From Gammaproteobacteria bacterium (lineage in GTDB: Bacteria; Pseudomonadota; Gammaproteobacteria; Granulosicoccales; Granulosicoccaceae), in assembly GCA_019634245.1 (NCBI GenBank), contig JAHQVR010000199.1, forward strand, positions 1 through 25,598: a stretch of DNA of 25,598 nucleotides, read 5' to 3'. The notes under the pieces are model-generated. The model saw only the letters and a list, made by a program, of their open reading frames with translations. It had not been told where the DNA came from and made no database searches. This document shows positions 8,009 through 16,060 of the stretch, piece after piece. The first letter of the stretch is position 1. Each line of letters opens with the position of its first letter. A program made the translations under genes and the position numbers.

Positions 8009-9028
8009 CTACGGTTTGATTAGCTGTGTCGCACCCAAAAGAGCAGGATTCTCCGATTGAATCATGTATACAGGCATCGAACGTAGTAATTTTTCCATCC
8101 TCCCCTTAGCCAGGTATCGCTTCACAAAATCGGATGTTTTTAGATAATCCGAAAGATGGGGAGTCACTCCACCGCCAATATACACCCCACCCGCAGCCCC
8201 CAGAGACAGGGCCAAATCAGCGCTCAGGCTACCCAATTGCCCACAGAACACTTGCAGAGTTTCGGCACACACCGGGCAATCACCCGCGATGCCTTTGGCT
8301 ACGACTTCCGCAGGAGAGTCGACATCGATGCTGACCTGGTCCAAGCGCGCAATAGCCTGAGCCAGTCGAACCAAACCGGGCCCTGATAACAGACGCTCAG
8401 CAGAGACATGATCAGTGACATCCGCATCAGTCAAAATTGTTTTTACTATCGCCCATTCGCGGTCATTGTGAGGAGCTATCGTGACATGACCGCCCTCGCC
8501 TTGCAGCGGCTGCCATAAGGCTGATTCAACCTCTGGTGCAACTGCATCAGAGTTTGCCGCTGACATGGCCAGCTCACAGTAAATCAAGCCCGATACCCCG
8601 AGCCCTGTACCAGGGCCTAATACCGCTTTGGTCGCCTGCTTTGGGTGCTCACCAGTGGCGGGCACATAAAGTTCAGCCAGTTCATCCGCTGCGAGCAGCG
8701 GCAGCGACAAGGCCAACGCAGTGAAGTCATTAATGACTTTGAATTCAGATAATTGATAGCGCAACTTCACGGCCGAGATAGAAAACTCCCAATCGCTATT
8801 GGTGAGTTCGGCCTTGTCACCCGTGATCGGATTCGCCACCGCAACCACAGCCTGATCAAAAGACGCGACTTCAGCATCTAGCTGATATTGGTCAATCGCT
8901 GCCTCGAGACCGGGAAAATCAGCGCAGCGGTATGAACGGATCTTGGTGGGCTTTCGATCAGCGGCAACGGATCCGAGCCTGATATTAGTGCCACCTATGT
9001 CTGCGACTAAAGATACGGATTGATTCAT
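8009..9028 (-). CDS. glk: Glucokinase (Glk family, non-ROK)
   Basis: 339 residues. It phosphorylates glucose with ATP to glucose-6-phosphate in the cytosol. LVADIGGTNIRLG (7-19) is the phosphate-1 motif, D101 in VINDFTALALSLP is the catalytic base, LGPGTGLGVSGL is the sugar/ATP-site glycine loop, GEGGHVTIAP binds the sugar, and GGVYIGGGVTP is the adenosine motif. Length is close to the E. coli type enzyme. Its ATG overlaps the TGA of the upstream secreted esterase gene (ATGA, 9025-9028), and no ribosome site of its own is evident, so translation is probably coupled to that gene. Confidence 0.93.
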   Translation of the reverse strand: MNQSVSLVADIGGTNIRLGSVAADRKPTKIRSYRCADFPGLEAAIDQYQLDAEVASFDQAVVAVANPITGDKAELTNSDWEFSISAVKLRYQLSEFKVINDFTALALSLPLLAADELAELYVPATGEHPKQATKAVLGPGTGLGVSGLIYCELAMSAANSDAVAPEVESALWQPLQGEGGHVTIAPHNDREWAIVKTILTDADVTDHVSAERLLSGPGLVRLAQAIARLDQVSIDVDSPAEVVAKGIAGDCPVCAETLQVFCGQLGSLSADLALSLGAAGGVYIGGGVTPHLSDYLKTSDFVKRYLAKGRMEKLLRSMPVYMIQSENPALLGATQLIKP

Positions 9029-10926
9029 TCAGAGGAGTTTACTCGACGTAACGCGGAATAGTAGCGAAAACCCATCTCTCGCAGTGCCTCAGCGCCAAAA
9101 TGTATACAGGACCCATCACCACACGGATAGGCTGGCGGCACCAGATCATCGGCATTGACATAGTCGCTATAAGGAATCAGGTTCGCTATATTGCGGTGCA
9201 CGGCATCCACTTGATTCTTTATCTCCCCAAACTGGCTGAAGGCGCCGCCTTTTGACATGGTGCCCACAATGAAGGGTACTTTTCCATCGGCGCCCCTGGC
9301 GACCCAACCCCGCCGGTCGACTTTTGCATCCGTCTTAAGCCGTTGCACCATTCTGGCAAGGTTTTCTGCGTACTGGGAAGCACAGTGCCAGTTATTGGAG
9401 TCAGCCTCACCCTGGTGCCAAAGTATTCCGCGCAGAATACCGCCTGTGTCGTTTAACACCATATTCAAACGAGTCAATGCCCGATCGGTTAATCGCGTAT
9501 CACCCAGCTCGGGATGATCAGTGCCATACCCATTCCAGCCCAGCGGCCCAAACGCATTTCGACAAAATCCACTGGCACCCCAAGCCGCCGGTACCAGATA
9601 AATCTCCTGGGCTGTGTGCGGCAAAGCAGCCTTTGCAAATGACAAACCCAAGCCGATAAAGTCGCCAGCCTTAGATGGTTGACCCCAGCCTTGAGGTTCA
9701 TGCAACGGATCTTCAGCGCGAATATACCGAGGAGAACCAATATTGCTAGCTTCATCCGTGAATAGCCAATCTTCATAAAACACACTTAGACTGTTAGGTT
9801 GGACATTCAGCTGTCGAATTCTGTCATTGGGTTGATCGACGCCGCCAGACCATGCAGCCTTCGCACCGCGTTGCGAATAACCTTCCATATTACTTTGTCC
9901 GATCAGCAAGTAAATATCCGGGGCAGCCACCGGTGTGACGTTTACGATGAGTCTCTGCTCCTGCGTAGTCTGTCCATCGGTAGCCCGGATAAGCAGATAG
10001 CGTTCATGATGCTGCAGCGAAGCCATACCAATCTCCAGCTTAATGTACAAATCACTGGTTAGCGTGCCCGTGTCCAGCACTTCTTGATCGAGCCAAACAG
10101 GTAAATTCGTTAAATCTGCTGGACTCTGGCCATGAACACTCAAACGAATGGAGTTTGTCGAAGAATGTCTTTGAATTCGCAACGGGATACGCTGTATCGT
10201 GTCGTCGCCTTCTTGCACAGACACGCGGTCCGTCTCTAGCGATAAGCTAAAACCACTGCCGCTAGTAGAAACGCCCTGATTCGAGCCGGATGAATCGCCA
10301 TAGACCTCAACATGAGCTGCACCACTACGATTGCCCTGGCCATCCACCGCGACCACTTCATAGCGATAGTTTTGATTGGGGTTGAGCGTTCCTTCATACA
10401 AACTGTGTGCATCTCGAATACCAAGAGATACGCCATTTTTCGACAGTTCATAACCCACCACACCCACGTTATCCCTGGACGCATCCCAAAACAACTCAAT
10501 AGCGGTTGACGAATAACGGGCCAGGCGTAAGTTAGCTGGAATCGAGGGCGGTTCGGTATCAACTGTCGTAGCCACTTCACTCGAGCTTCCGCCACCAGCG
10601 GCAGTTGAGACCTGCAATCGCGCTGGAGCTCCATGATTTCCACTGTTATCAATGGCGGAGACTTCATACTGGAAGGTTTGGTTGAGTGGTAAATTCGCTT
10701 CAAAATAACTTCGGCCATTACCGAGGTGCAGATCGATATCGTTACGCTTAACTTGATAGGCGATCACCAACTGATCATCGGTGGCTGCATCCCAAAATAG
10801 TTCAGCAACATTGGGTGAATAAAACACTACTCGCAAATTGCCCGGCGTCGTGGGTGCTTGACCAAGTGCCACTTTTGAGGTCAGGCAGAACAACAGCGCC
10901 AGTGGAATCAGACGTCCAACGTTCAC
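9025..10926 (-). CDS. Secreted carbohydrate esterase: two FN3 domains plus SASA (sialate O-acetylesterase-like) domain
   Basis: 633 residues starting with GTG. A Sec signal peptide (1-22, cut after ALG) leads to two fibronectin type III domains (about 26-110 and 126-208; each has AELFWDA or IELFWDA and YEV motifs), a beta-rich linker domain (225-330) and an SGNH/SASA esterase domain (336-630). The nucleophile is S345 in IGQSNMEG; ILWHQGEAD (H504) is the characteristic SASA block; H609 in CIHFGAEA is the likely catalytic histidine. Such enzymes deacetylate sugars (CE6-like or sialate-type) outside the cytoplasm. It overlaps glk by 4 bp, so a sugar polymer that releases glucose is a reasonable substrate guess, but only an inference. 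Confidence 0.87.
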   Translation of the reverse strand: MNVGRLIPLALLFCLTSKVALGQAPTTPGNLRVVFYSPNVAELFWDAATDDQLVIAYQVKRNDIDLHLGNGRSYFEANLPLNQTFQYEVSAIDNSGNHGAPARLQVSTAAGGGSSSEVATTVDTEPPSIPANLRLARYSSTAIELFWDASRDNVGVVGYELSKNGVSLGIRDAHSLYEGTLNPNQNYRYEVVAVDGQGNRSGAAHVEVYGDSSGSNQGVSTSGSGFSLSLETDRVSVQEGDDTIQRIPLRIQRHSSTNSIRLSVHGQSPADLTNLPVWLDQEVLDTGTLTSDLYIKLEIGMASLQHHERYLLIRATDGQTTQEQRLIVNVTPVAAPDIYLLIGQSNMEGYSQRGAKAAWSGGVDQPNDRIRQLNVQPNSLSVFYEDWLFTDEASNIGSPRYIRAEDPLHEPQGWGQPSKAGDFIGLGLSFAKAALPHTAQEIYLVPAAWGASGFCRNAFGPLGWNGYGTDHPELGDTRLTDRALTRLNMVLNDTGGILRGILWHQGEADSNNWHCASQYAENLARMVQRLKTDAKVDRRGWVARGADGKVPFIVGTMSKGGAFSQFGEIKNQVDAVHRNIANLIPYSDYVNADDLVPPAYPCGDGSCIHFGAEALREMGFRYYSALRRVNSSE

Positions 10927-11160
10927 TTATCCAATCCGTACAGTCAGTAATTTGACAAAAGAGTGTAGAAGTGATCCGAGAAAGTGGTATCCCAAATATC
11001 AAAAGGAATGTGAATGAATTTAAGATTGAACAACAATAGATCATTTTCAGAGCATCGCAGTGAGATTGATGCTTTGCCCTGTCGCAGCATTGCTCTAAAA
11101 TTGCGGCATCAATTTGCATGCACCATCCAGACGCACTAACCATTAATTCACGAGGACCGA
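10927..11160. other. Divergent intergenic region between the esterase and TerC genes
   Basis: This 234-bp, relatively AT-rich spacer must carry both promoters. I see no convincing -35/-10 pair, no long inverted repeat and no small gene. GAGGA at 11152-11156 is the ribosome site for terC. Confidence 0.6.
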
Positions 11161-11952
11161 ATGGAAAGCATACTCAGCATAGAAAATTTTGCGACGCTGG
11201 GAGCCTTAATCCTGCTGCAGGCAGTATTAGGCTTTGACAATTTGCTGTACGTCTCTCTTGAATCCAAACGAGCGCCAGCAGAAAAGCAGGCCTGGGTTAG
11301 AAAGATGGGTATTGGCATGGCGATCATTCTGCGAATTATTTTGTTGTTCGCTTTGATTTCGCTCATCAAATACGTTCAGGATCCCATCTTTAGCATCAAT
11401 ATCGGAAGCTGGATTCAAAGTACCTTCAACATACACAGTCTCATTGTATTGGTCGGCGGTGTATTCATCTTGTACACAGCGACTAAGGAAGTCCTGCATA
11501 TGATGAGCCTTGAAGACGTACACAATGAGGACAAAAAGCCGAAATCTCTGGGTATGATCATCTTCTGGATAGTGTTAATGAACCTGGTGTTCTCATTCGA
11601 TTCCATACTAAGTGCAATGGCTCTAACGGATGTTTTCTGGGTGATGGCCACCGCTATTATAATTGGTGGTCTGTTGATGATTTGGCTAGCAGACCGAGTG
11701 TCGAGTTTTCTTGAAAAGAACCGCATGTATGAAGTACTGGGGCTGTTTATATTATTCATTGTGGGAATCATGCTGATCAGCGAAGGCGGACATCTCGCGC
11801 ACATAAAACTGTTCGGCAACCCAGTAGAACCTATGAGCAAAACTACGTTTTATTTTGTCATTGGCGTATTAGTGCTCACCGATATAGTTCAGTCACGCTA
11901 TCAACGTAAAATTCTGGCCAGTAAATCGTCCACCCTTAAACTAGATGTTTAA
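11161..11952 (+). CDS. TerC family integral membrane protein
   Basis: 263 residues with about seven hydrophobic segments. The family signatures are QAVLGFDNLLYVS (D26) and LVFSFDSILSAMALTD (D147), the paired acidic motifs expected to bind metal inside the membrane. Members of this family have been linked to tellurite resistance and, more recently, to manganese export that loads secreted metalloenzymes. A cytoplasmic charged loop (LEDVHNEDKKPKS) separates the two halves. GAGGA four bases before the ATG is the ribosome site. The last 8 bp overlap the following DUF4403 lipoprotein gene, so the two are translated from one mRNA. Confidence 0.88.
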   Translation: MESILSIENFATLGALILLQAVLGFDNLLYVSLESKRAPAEKQAWVRKMGIGMAIILRIILLFALISLIKYVQDPIFSINIGSWIQSTFNIHSLIVLVGGVFILYTATKEVLHMMSLEDVHNEDKKPKSLGMIIFWIVLMNLVFSFDSILSAMALTDVFWVMATAIIIGGLLMIWLADRVSSFLEKNRMYEVLGLFILFIVGIMLISEGGHLAHIKLFGNPVEPMSKTTFYFVIGVLVLTDIVQSRYQRKILASKSSTLKLDV

Positions 11953-13447
11953 ACATGCGTCGGCGGCACTTATATCATTCCTGCTACTGCTGTCGATTGC
12001 CCTGCTGGCTGGATGTCAAAAAGACTCTGGCCCGGTAGAGGTATCTGAGCCGCCGTCGGAATTACCCGCCGATACAAGAGCAACCAGCGCTCAATCAACG
12101 AGCCAAATGGGCATTCGTGCTCGTATCACCTTCGACGATCTGACAAGCTTCGTTGCCAGTGAATTACCCGACACCCATAGCGGCACCGGAACCAAGCGTG
12201 AATGTCGAAAGGTTATTGGGCTCAAGCTATGCGGTACGGGACAATGGACCTATACCGTTGAACGCCGCGCCGCACCGACCATCGGTCGCGTTGGTGATGC
12301 ACTCAGCATCGCACTGCCACTGAATTTTTATGGCACCGCGGGTATCGAGGGCGATGTAGCCAGAGCCTTGCAGTTGTCCGATTTAGATTTTCGCGGAGCA
12401 CTGAATACACGCATTGATATCAACATCGATATGGATCAAAACTGGTGTCCGGTCTTTCACACCAACGCCAGCTATGAATGGTTGGAAAGCCCAGTGGTCG
12501 CCTGGGCTGGTGGACTAGAATTTAACGTGCAAGACCATTTGGACAAGGCTATTCGAGATCAGCTAGCCTCCCTATCCGAATCGTTAAACGATAAAGTGGA
12601 TTGCCAGAACATTCGACAACAATTAGCAGAACACTGGCGCAGCTACAGTTTTCCGCTGCAGGTACTTGAAAACGATACTCTGTATTTGAACCTGGAGCCG
12701 ACCGGGTTTGCGTTTTCCGGCGTCAAAGCTGAACCGGAACGAGTGGGCGTCGCGTTCGTTCTCAGTGCACTGACCCAAGTGGAATCTGCAGAAATGCCTT
12801 TCATGGCTAAACCGCTACCGGTATTAGAGCGGGTGGACTACGCACCCGGAGCCACCAGTTTCAATGTTTTGATACGCCTTGACTACACGTTACTGCAAAA
12901 AATCACCGAGCAGCAGATAGTAGGAACCACCTACGAGTCAACGACAAAGGCCGGTGATGTTTCAGTCTTGATCGACGCACTGGAGTTCTCTGCCACGCAA
13001 GGGGCGCTCGTGGTAAAACTAGATTTTACGGCTGAACTACCCGCCGTTCGATCACCCTCGAAAGGCACGCTGTACCTCACATCGATTCCGGTTGCAGACC
13101 CCGTGGCTAATACGGTGATGCTAGTCGATACCAAACTCTCAAAGGTATTGGATTCGCCCCTATGGAGTGTAATCTCCAGTATTTTTGAAAATCAGATCAT
13201 CACAGCAATCGAAAAAAATTCTGTTATGGATCTGACGTCTCAATTACAACAGCTACAGCAGCGTCTGCAAAACCAACTGCAAAACCCAGACACCGCCGCT
13301 GGGCTGGAGGTGATGGTCGATGAATTGAATATAGATTTAGTCAATTTGACGCCCGAACCAACGGCCCTGGCAGCTGAAGTACAAGTGAGCGCGCAGCTGG
13401 ATGTCGGTATTCCCTTGAGCGCACTGCAAGCACTCAGTAGCCGCTAG
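11945..13447 (+). CDS. DUF4403-like lipoprotein
   Basis: 500 residues with a lipoprotein signal ending in LLAGC (C24). The mature part shows two long beta-rich halves, with LSIALPLNFYGTAGIEG and VLIRLDYTLLQKI typical of the DUF4403 pattern, and a Gln-rich predicted coiled coil (about 418-450, LQQLQQRLQNQLQ). Three cysteines (two in RECRKVIGLKLCG, one in NWCPVF) lie in the first half. The function of the family is unknown; the elongated beta architecture suggests a periplasm-facing lipid- or envelope-binding role, which is inference. The gene starts inside the end of terC with no separate ribosome site. Its last 14 bp overlap the converging aldolase gene. Confidence 0.75.
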   Translation: MFKHASAALISFLLLLSIALLAGCQKDSGPVEVSEPPSELPADTRATSAQSTSQMGIRARITFDDLTSFVASELPDTHSGTGTKRECRKVIGLKLCGTGQWTYTVERRAAPTIGRVGDALSIALPLNFYGTAGIEGDVARALQLSDLDFRGALNTRIDINIDMDQNWCPVFHTNASYEWLESPVVAWAGGLEFNVQDHLDKAIRDQLASLSESLNDKVDCQNIRQQLAEHWRSYSFPLQVLENDTLYLNLEPTGFAFSGVKAEPERVGVAFVLSALTQVESAEMPFMAKPLPVLERVDYAPGATSFNVLIRLDYTLLQKITEQQIVGTTYESTTKAGDVSVLIDALEFSATQGALVVKLDFTAELPAVRSPSKGTLYLTSIPVADPVANTVMLVDTKLSKVLDSPLWSVISSIFENQIITAIEKNSVMDLTSQLQQLQQRLQNQLQNPDTAAGLEVMVDELNIDLVNLTPEPTALAAEVQVSAQLDVGIPLSALQALSSR

Positions 13448-14258
13448 TTTTACCAGAAGCCTCTTCACCTTCACCACTTTGCTGCCCCAGTAATCGTCGA
13501 GTGTCACTCACACTCGCGCTAGCAGCCGCAGCGAGCAATCGCACATCGTTGGACAAGGTCGTCAGGTCACACCCCCAGGCGATGGCCTGGGCGGCATAGC
13601 TCGGTGCTCCACAATGCAGGCCAACATAGATATGGTTTGCTTTAGCAGTAGCGATGATGGTCTTGATGGCATCCATCATTTCCGGTTCGGATCGATCGAA
13701 TCCGGGTGCTAAACGACCATTAGTGACACCCAGAGTCAAATCAGCCGGTCCAATGTAGACGCCATCCAACCCCTCCGTGCTCATGATTTGTTCCAGATTT
13801 TCCATCGCTTCGGCAGTTTCAATCATGGCTAGACACAACACTTCATCGTTGGCTTCGGCGGCATAATTTTCACCGGCGGAGAAATTCGCACGAGTAGGTC
13901 CAAAGCTTCGGCTACCACGGGGCGGATAGCGCATGTAGGAGACCAAACGCTCGGCCTCGTCTCGATTATTGATCATCGGACAAATAATGCCGTAGGCGCC
14001 CGCGTCCAGTGCCTTCATTATGGCTCCAGGATCCAGCCAAGGCACGCGCACCAAGGGTGTGACTCCACTGGCTCTTATCGCCTGTAACATGCCCAGAGCA
14101 TGCGAATAGTCCAACGCGCCGTGCTGCATATCGATGGTAATACTGTCGTATCCCTGGGCCGCCATTATTTCTGCCACAAAGGGGCTGCCGATGGCCAACC
14201 AGCTATTAAGCGCTGGCTTTCCATCTGCCCAAAGAGCTTTTAGTCCATTTTTTTTCAT
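13434..14258 (-). CDS. HpcH/HpaI aldolase/citrate lyase family protein
   Basis: 274 residues from the ATG at 14258; the frame is open to an ATG at 14342, but MKKNGLKALWADGKPALNSWL matches the usual family start and the 28 extra residues have no family likeness. Neither start has a clear ribosome site. This is a class II metal-dependent TIM-barrel aldolase of the type that cleaves 2-keto-3-deoxy sugars or 2,4-dihydroxy-diacids to pyruvate and an aldehyde. Visible active-site blocks are TIDMQHGALDY (catalytic His), PLVRVPW (substrate Arg), AMIETAEAMEN (metal Glu) and LDGVYIGPADLTLG (metal Asp). The true substrate is unclear; no sugar-acid pathway genes are adjacent. Confidence 0.88.
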   Translation of the reverse strand: MKKNGLKALWADGKPALNSWLAIGSPFVAEIMAAQGYDSITIDMQHGALDYSHALGMLQAIRASGVTPLVRVPWLDPGAIMKALDAGAYGIICPMINNRDEAERLVSYMRYPPRGSRSFGPTRANFSAGENYAAEANDEVLCLAMIETAEAMENLEQIMSTEGLDGVYIGPADLTLGVTNGRLAPGFDRSEPEMMDAIKTIIATAKANHIYVGLHCGAPSYAAQAIAWGCDLTTLSNDVRLLAAAASASVSDTRRLLGQQSGEGEEASGKTSGY

Positions 14259-14454
14259 AGGAGTTTTGATCGATTGATAAGCAAGGCTGAATGATCGCCT
14301 ATTTTTGGTGAAAATGAAAATGTGACTGCCACCACAGATCATTTATGGTGACAAACGTTTACCGGTTTGTGTTGATCAGAATCACACGGAGCAAACAAAC
14401 TGGCGTTATTATTGTCTTATCTCTGTCATACCGATATCTAAAGGGCCAAAAGCC
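14259..14454. other. Divergent intergenic region between aldolase and phosphatase-like genes
   Basis: A 196-bp AT-rich spacer. AAGGG (14441-14445) is the ribosome site for the GTG at 14455. No strong promoter pair or operator-like inverted repeat was found by eye. Confidence 0.5.
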
Positions 14455-15933
14455 GTGAACCGTAAACTGATTGTCTTGGAACTCAACGAAGTTCCTGACC
14501 GCGTCATAGAAGCGTTTGTTGAACAAAACCCTTACTCCAATTGGGCGGCCCTGACCAATCGCTCTGCTCGATTTATTGCCGCCACTCCCGACACCATTCA
14601 GCTCCATCCAAAGTTAAGTTGGCAAACCTTCCATCGCGGTGTTCCCGATGTAAAACACGGTTATAAGGAATACAACCAAATCGACGCGCCGGGCAAAGGA
14701 GTCTACCCACCTGTTTGGGAACTACTCCAAAAAGCCGGCAAAACGATTGGTATTGGCGCCTCCATCGGCTCCACTCCTCCTCCAGAGAGCAAACAGAATT
14801 TAAAGTTCTATATTGCAGATCCATTCGCTCCAACGAATGAAACAACACCGGACTACCTATCCTACTTCCAGAAAATTAACACTATGGCAGTGCAGCACTC
14901 TGGACGAAACGTGCGCTCCGGCGGATTCAGTAAATCAGATGCTCTACACCTACTCATCAATCTTCCCAGATTGGGTATTACTCCGACCACCTGCTTCAAA
15001 ACGGTTAAGCAGCTAGTGTCCGAACGATTGAACCCAACGCGTATAATTCGACGTCGCAATGTGCAGGCATTGATGACCTTCGATGTCGTGTTCCAGCAAA
15101 TCAAAAATACCAAACCCGACTTTTGCACTGTGTTTGCCAACCATGTGGCAGCGTCCATGCATCGCTATTGGGCAGCACGCTTCCCAGATGATTACGAATC
15201 GAACAACATGCCACAGGAATGGCGCGATACCTACGCCGGGGAAATTGATACCGCGATGCAGGAAGCAGACTACATGCTAGGCAAACTCTTTCGCTTTGCC
15301 CGCAGCAATCCTGAATACAGCATCATGGTAGTCGCTAGCATGGGTCAGGCCGCGATAGAACATGAAGTAGTTAAAAATCAGTTGATCATAAAAGACTTCG
15401 ATGCGTTCATGAGCATGCTAGGCATGAAAAACTACAAGAAACTCACCGGCATGGAACCCGAATATGTCGTTGAGTTTTCGGACTCAGCTGGCCTTGAAGC
15501 CTTCAAAGAAGCTTGCGAACGGCTAAAAATTCTCGGCAAATCACCTTACTTAAAACCGATGAACGACACCCAAACCGCCTTTTTGGTCGAACACACCAAT
15601 ATCGAGCTTGATTCGGTATCGATGGGCAACCGGGAAGTGCCTTTGGCTGAAACTGGTTTGTCAGTCGAACCTATACAAGACATGAGTGGCTCAACGGCAC
15701 AGCACATACCTGGCGGCTGCTGCTTTGTATTTAATGGTTTTTCAAGCCTGGCAGGGCATGGTGAGCCGAACAAAGAAAACAACTCAATCGCCGTTACCTC
15801 AGCCATCATGACTGCGCTTGGTGTGACTCCACCCGACTACATGGAGCCTCCAGTTCCAGGTATTGTCAAAGCGATCTCCGAACAACCAGATCGCACCGAG
15901 GGTAATCCAGTAGGCGGACTGGCTAACGCCTGA
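14455..15933 (+). CDS. Alkaline-phosphatase-superfamily protein (LELNE subfamily) with altered metal ligands
   Basis: 492 residues starting with GTG, nine bases after AAGGG. The layout follows type I phosphodiesterase/alkaline-phosphatase-fold proteins: strand 1 with LELNE (8-12), a nucleophile-loop equivalent LHPKLSWQTFHRG (S55, T58), FANHVAASMHRYWAARFPDDY (N229, H230, H236), VASMGQAA (294-301) and a late GHGEPNKENN (H435). In classical members the first strand and the later SDHG-type motif supply Asp/His metal ligands; here these are LELNE and ASMGQ, so only some ligands remain. I recall relatives with LELNE and N-H...HRYW near polysaccharide genes, but no such locus is adjacent here. No signal peptide is seen. 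Activity is uncertain. Confidence 0.7.
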   Translation: MNRKLIVLELNEVPDRVIEAFVEQNPYSNWAALTNRSARFIAATPDTIQLHPKLSWQTFHRGVPDVKHGYKEYNQIDAPGKGVYPPVWELLQKAGKTIGIGASIGSTPPPESKQNLKFYIADPFAPTNETTPDYLSYFQKINTMAVQHSGRNVRSGGFSKSDALHLLINLPRLGITPTTCFKTVKQLVSERLNPTRIIRRRNVQALMTFDVVFQQIKNTKPDFCTVFANHVAASMHRYWAARFPDDYESNNMPQEWRDTYAGEIDTAMQEADYMLGKLFRFARSNPEYSIMVVASMGQAAIEHEVVKNQLIIKDFDAFMSMLGMKNYKKLTGMEPEYVVEFSDSAGLEAFKEACERLKILGKSPYLKPMNDTQTAFLVEHTNIELDSVSMGNREVPLAETGLSVEPIQDMSGSTAQHIPGGCCFVFNGFSSLAGHGEPNKENNSIAVTSAIMTALGVTPPDYMEPPVPGIVKAISEQPDRTEGNPVGGLANA

Positions 15934-15959
15934 TCGACCACGGTAATCCGGTCGATTTT
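15933..15959 (+). terminator. Probable intrinsic terminator after the phosphatase-like gene
   Basis: ATCGACC (15933-15939) and GGTCGAT (15950-15956) form a perfect 7-bp stem with a 10-base loop, followed by a short TTTT run. It begins at the last base of the stop codon. The T-tract is short, so termination may be partial. Confidence 0.5.
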
Positions 15960-16021
15960 AATGTCGCTATGTCGCTATAAAGAGTGTGCAGAATGGAGGC
16001 TGCACCACCACACTCGCATTC

Positions 16022-16055
16022 AAAAAACCTTAGTTATGTCCGATGCTCGGATAGG
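16022..16055 (-). terminator. Probable intrinsic terminator of the ackA-pduL fusion gene
   Basis: On the minus strand TCCGA-GCA-TCGGA (16039-16051) forms an inner stem, extended with a bulge by CCTA/TAAGG, and is followed by TTTTTT (16022-16027). It starts just after the stop codon of the fusion gene. Confidence 0.45.
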
Positions 16056-16060
16056 GTCTA

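Noticed and set aside
10802..11143. Minus-strand 113-aa frame across the esterase start and intergenic region
   Set aside because: Overlaps the signal peptide and first FN3 domain of the esterase in another frame; no recognisable features.
14259..14342. 28-residue N-terminal extension of the aldolase
   Set aside because: No ribosome site and no family likeness; the ATG at 14258 fits the usual family start.
15961..15976. Direct repeat ATGTCGCT-ATGTCGCT
   Set aside because: Two short copies in a convergent spacer, with no sign of function.
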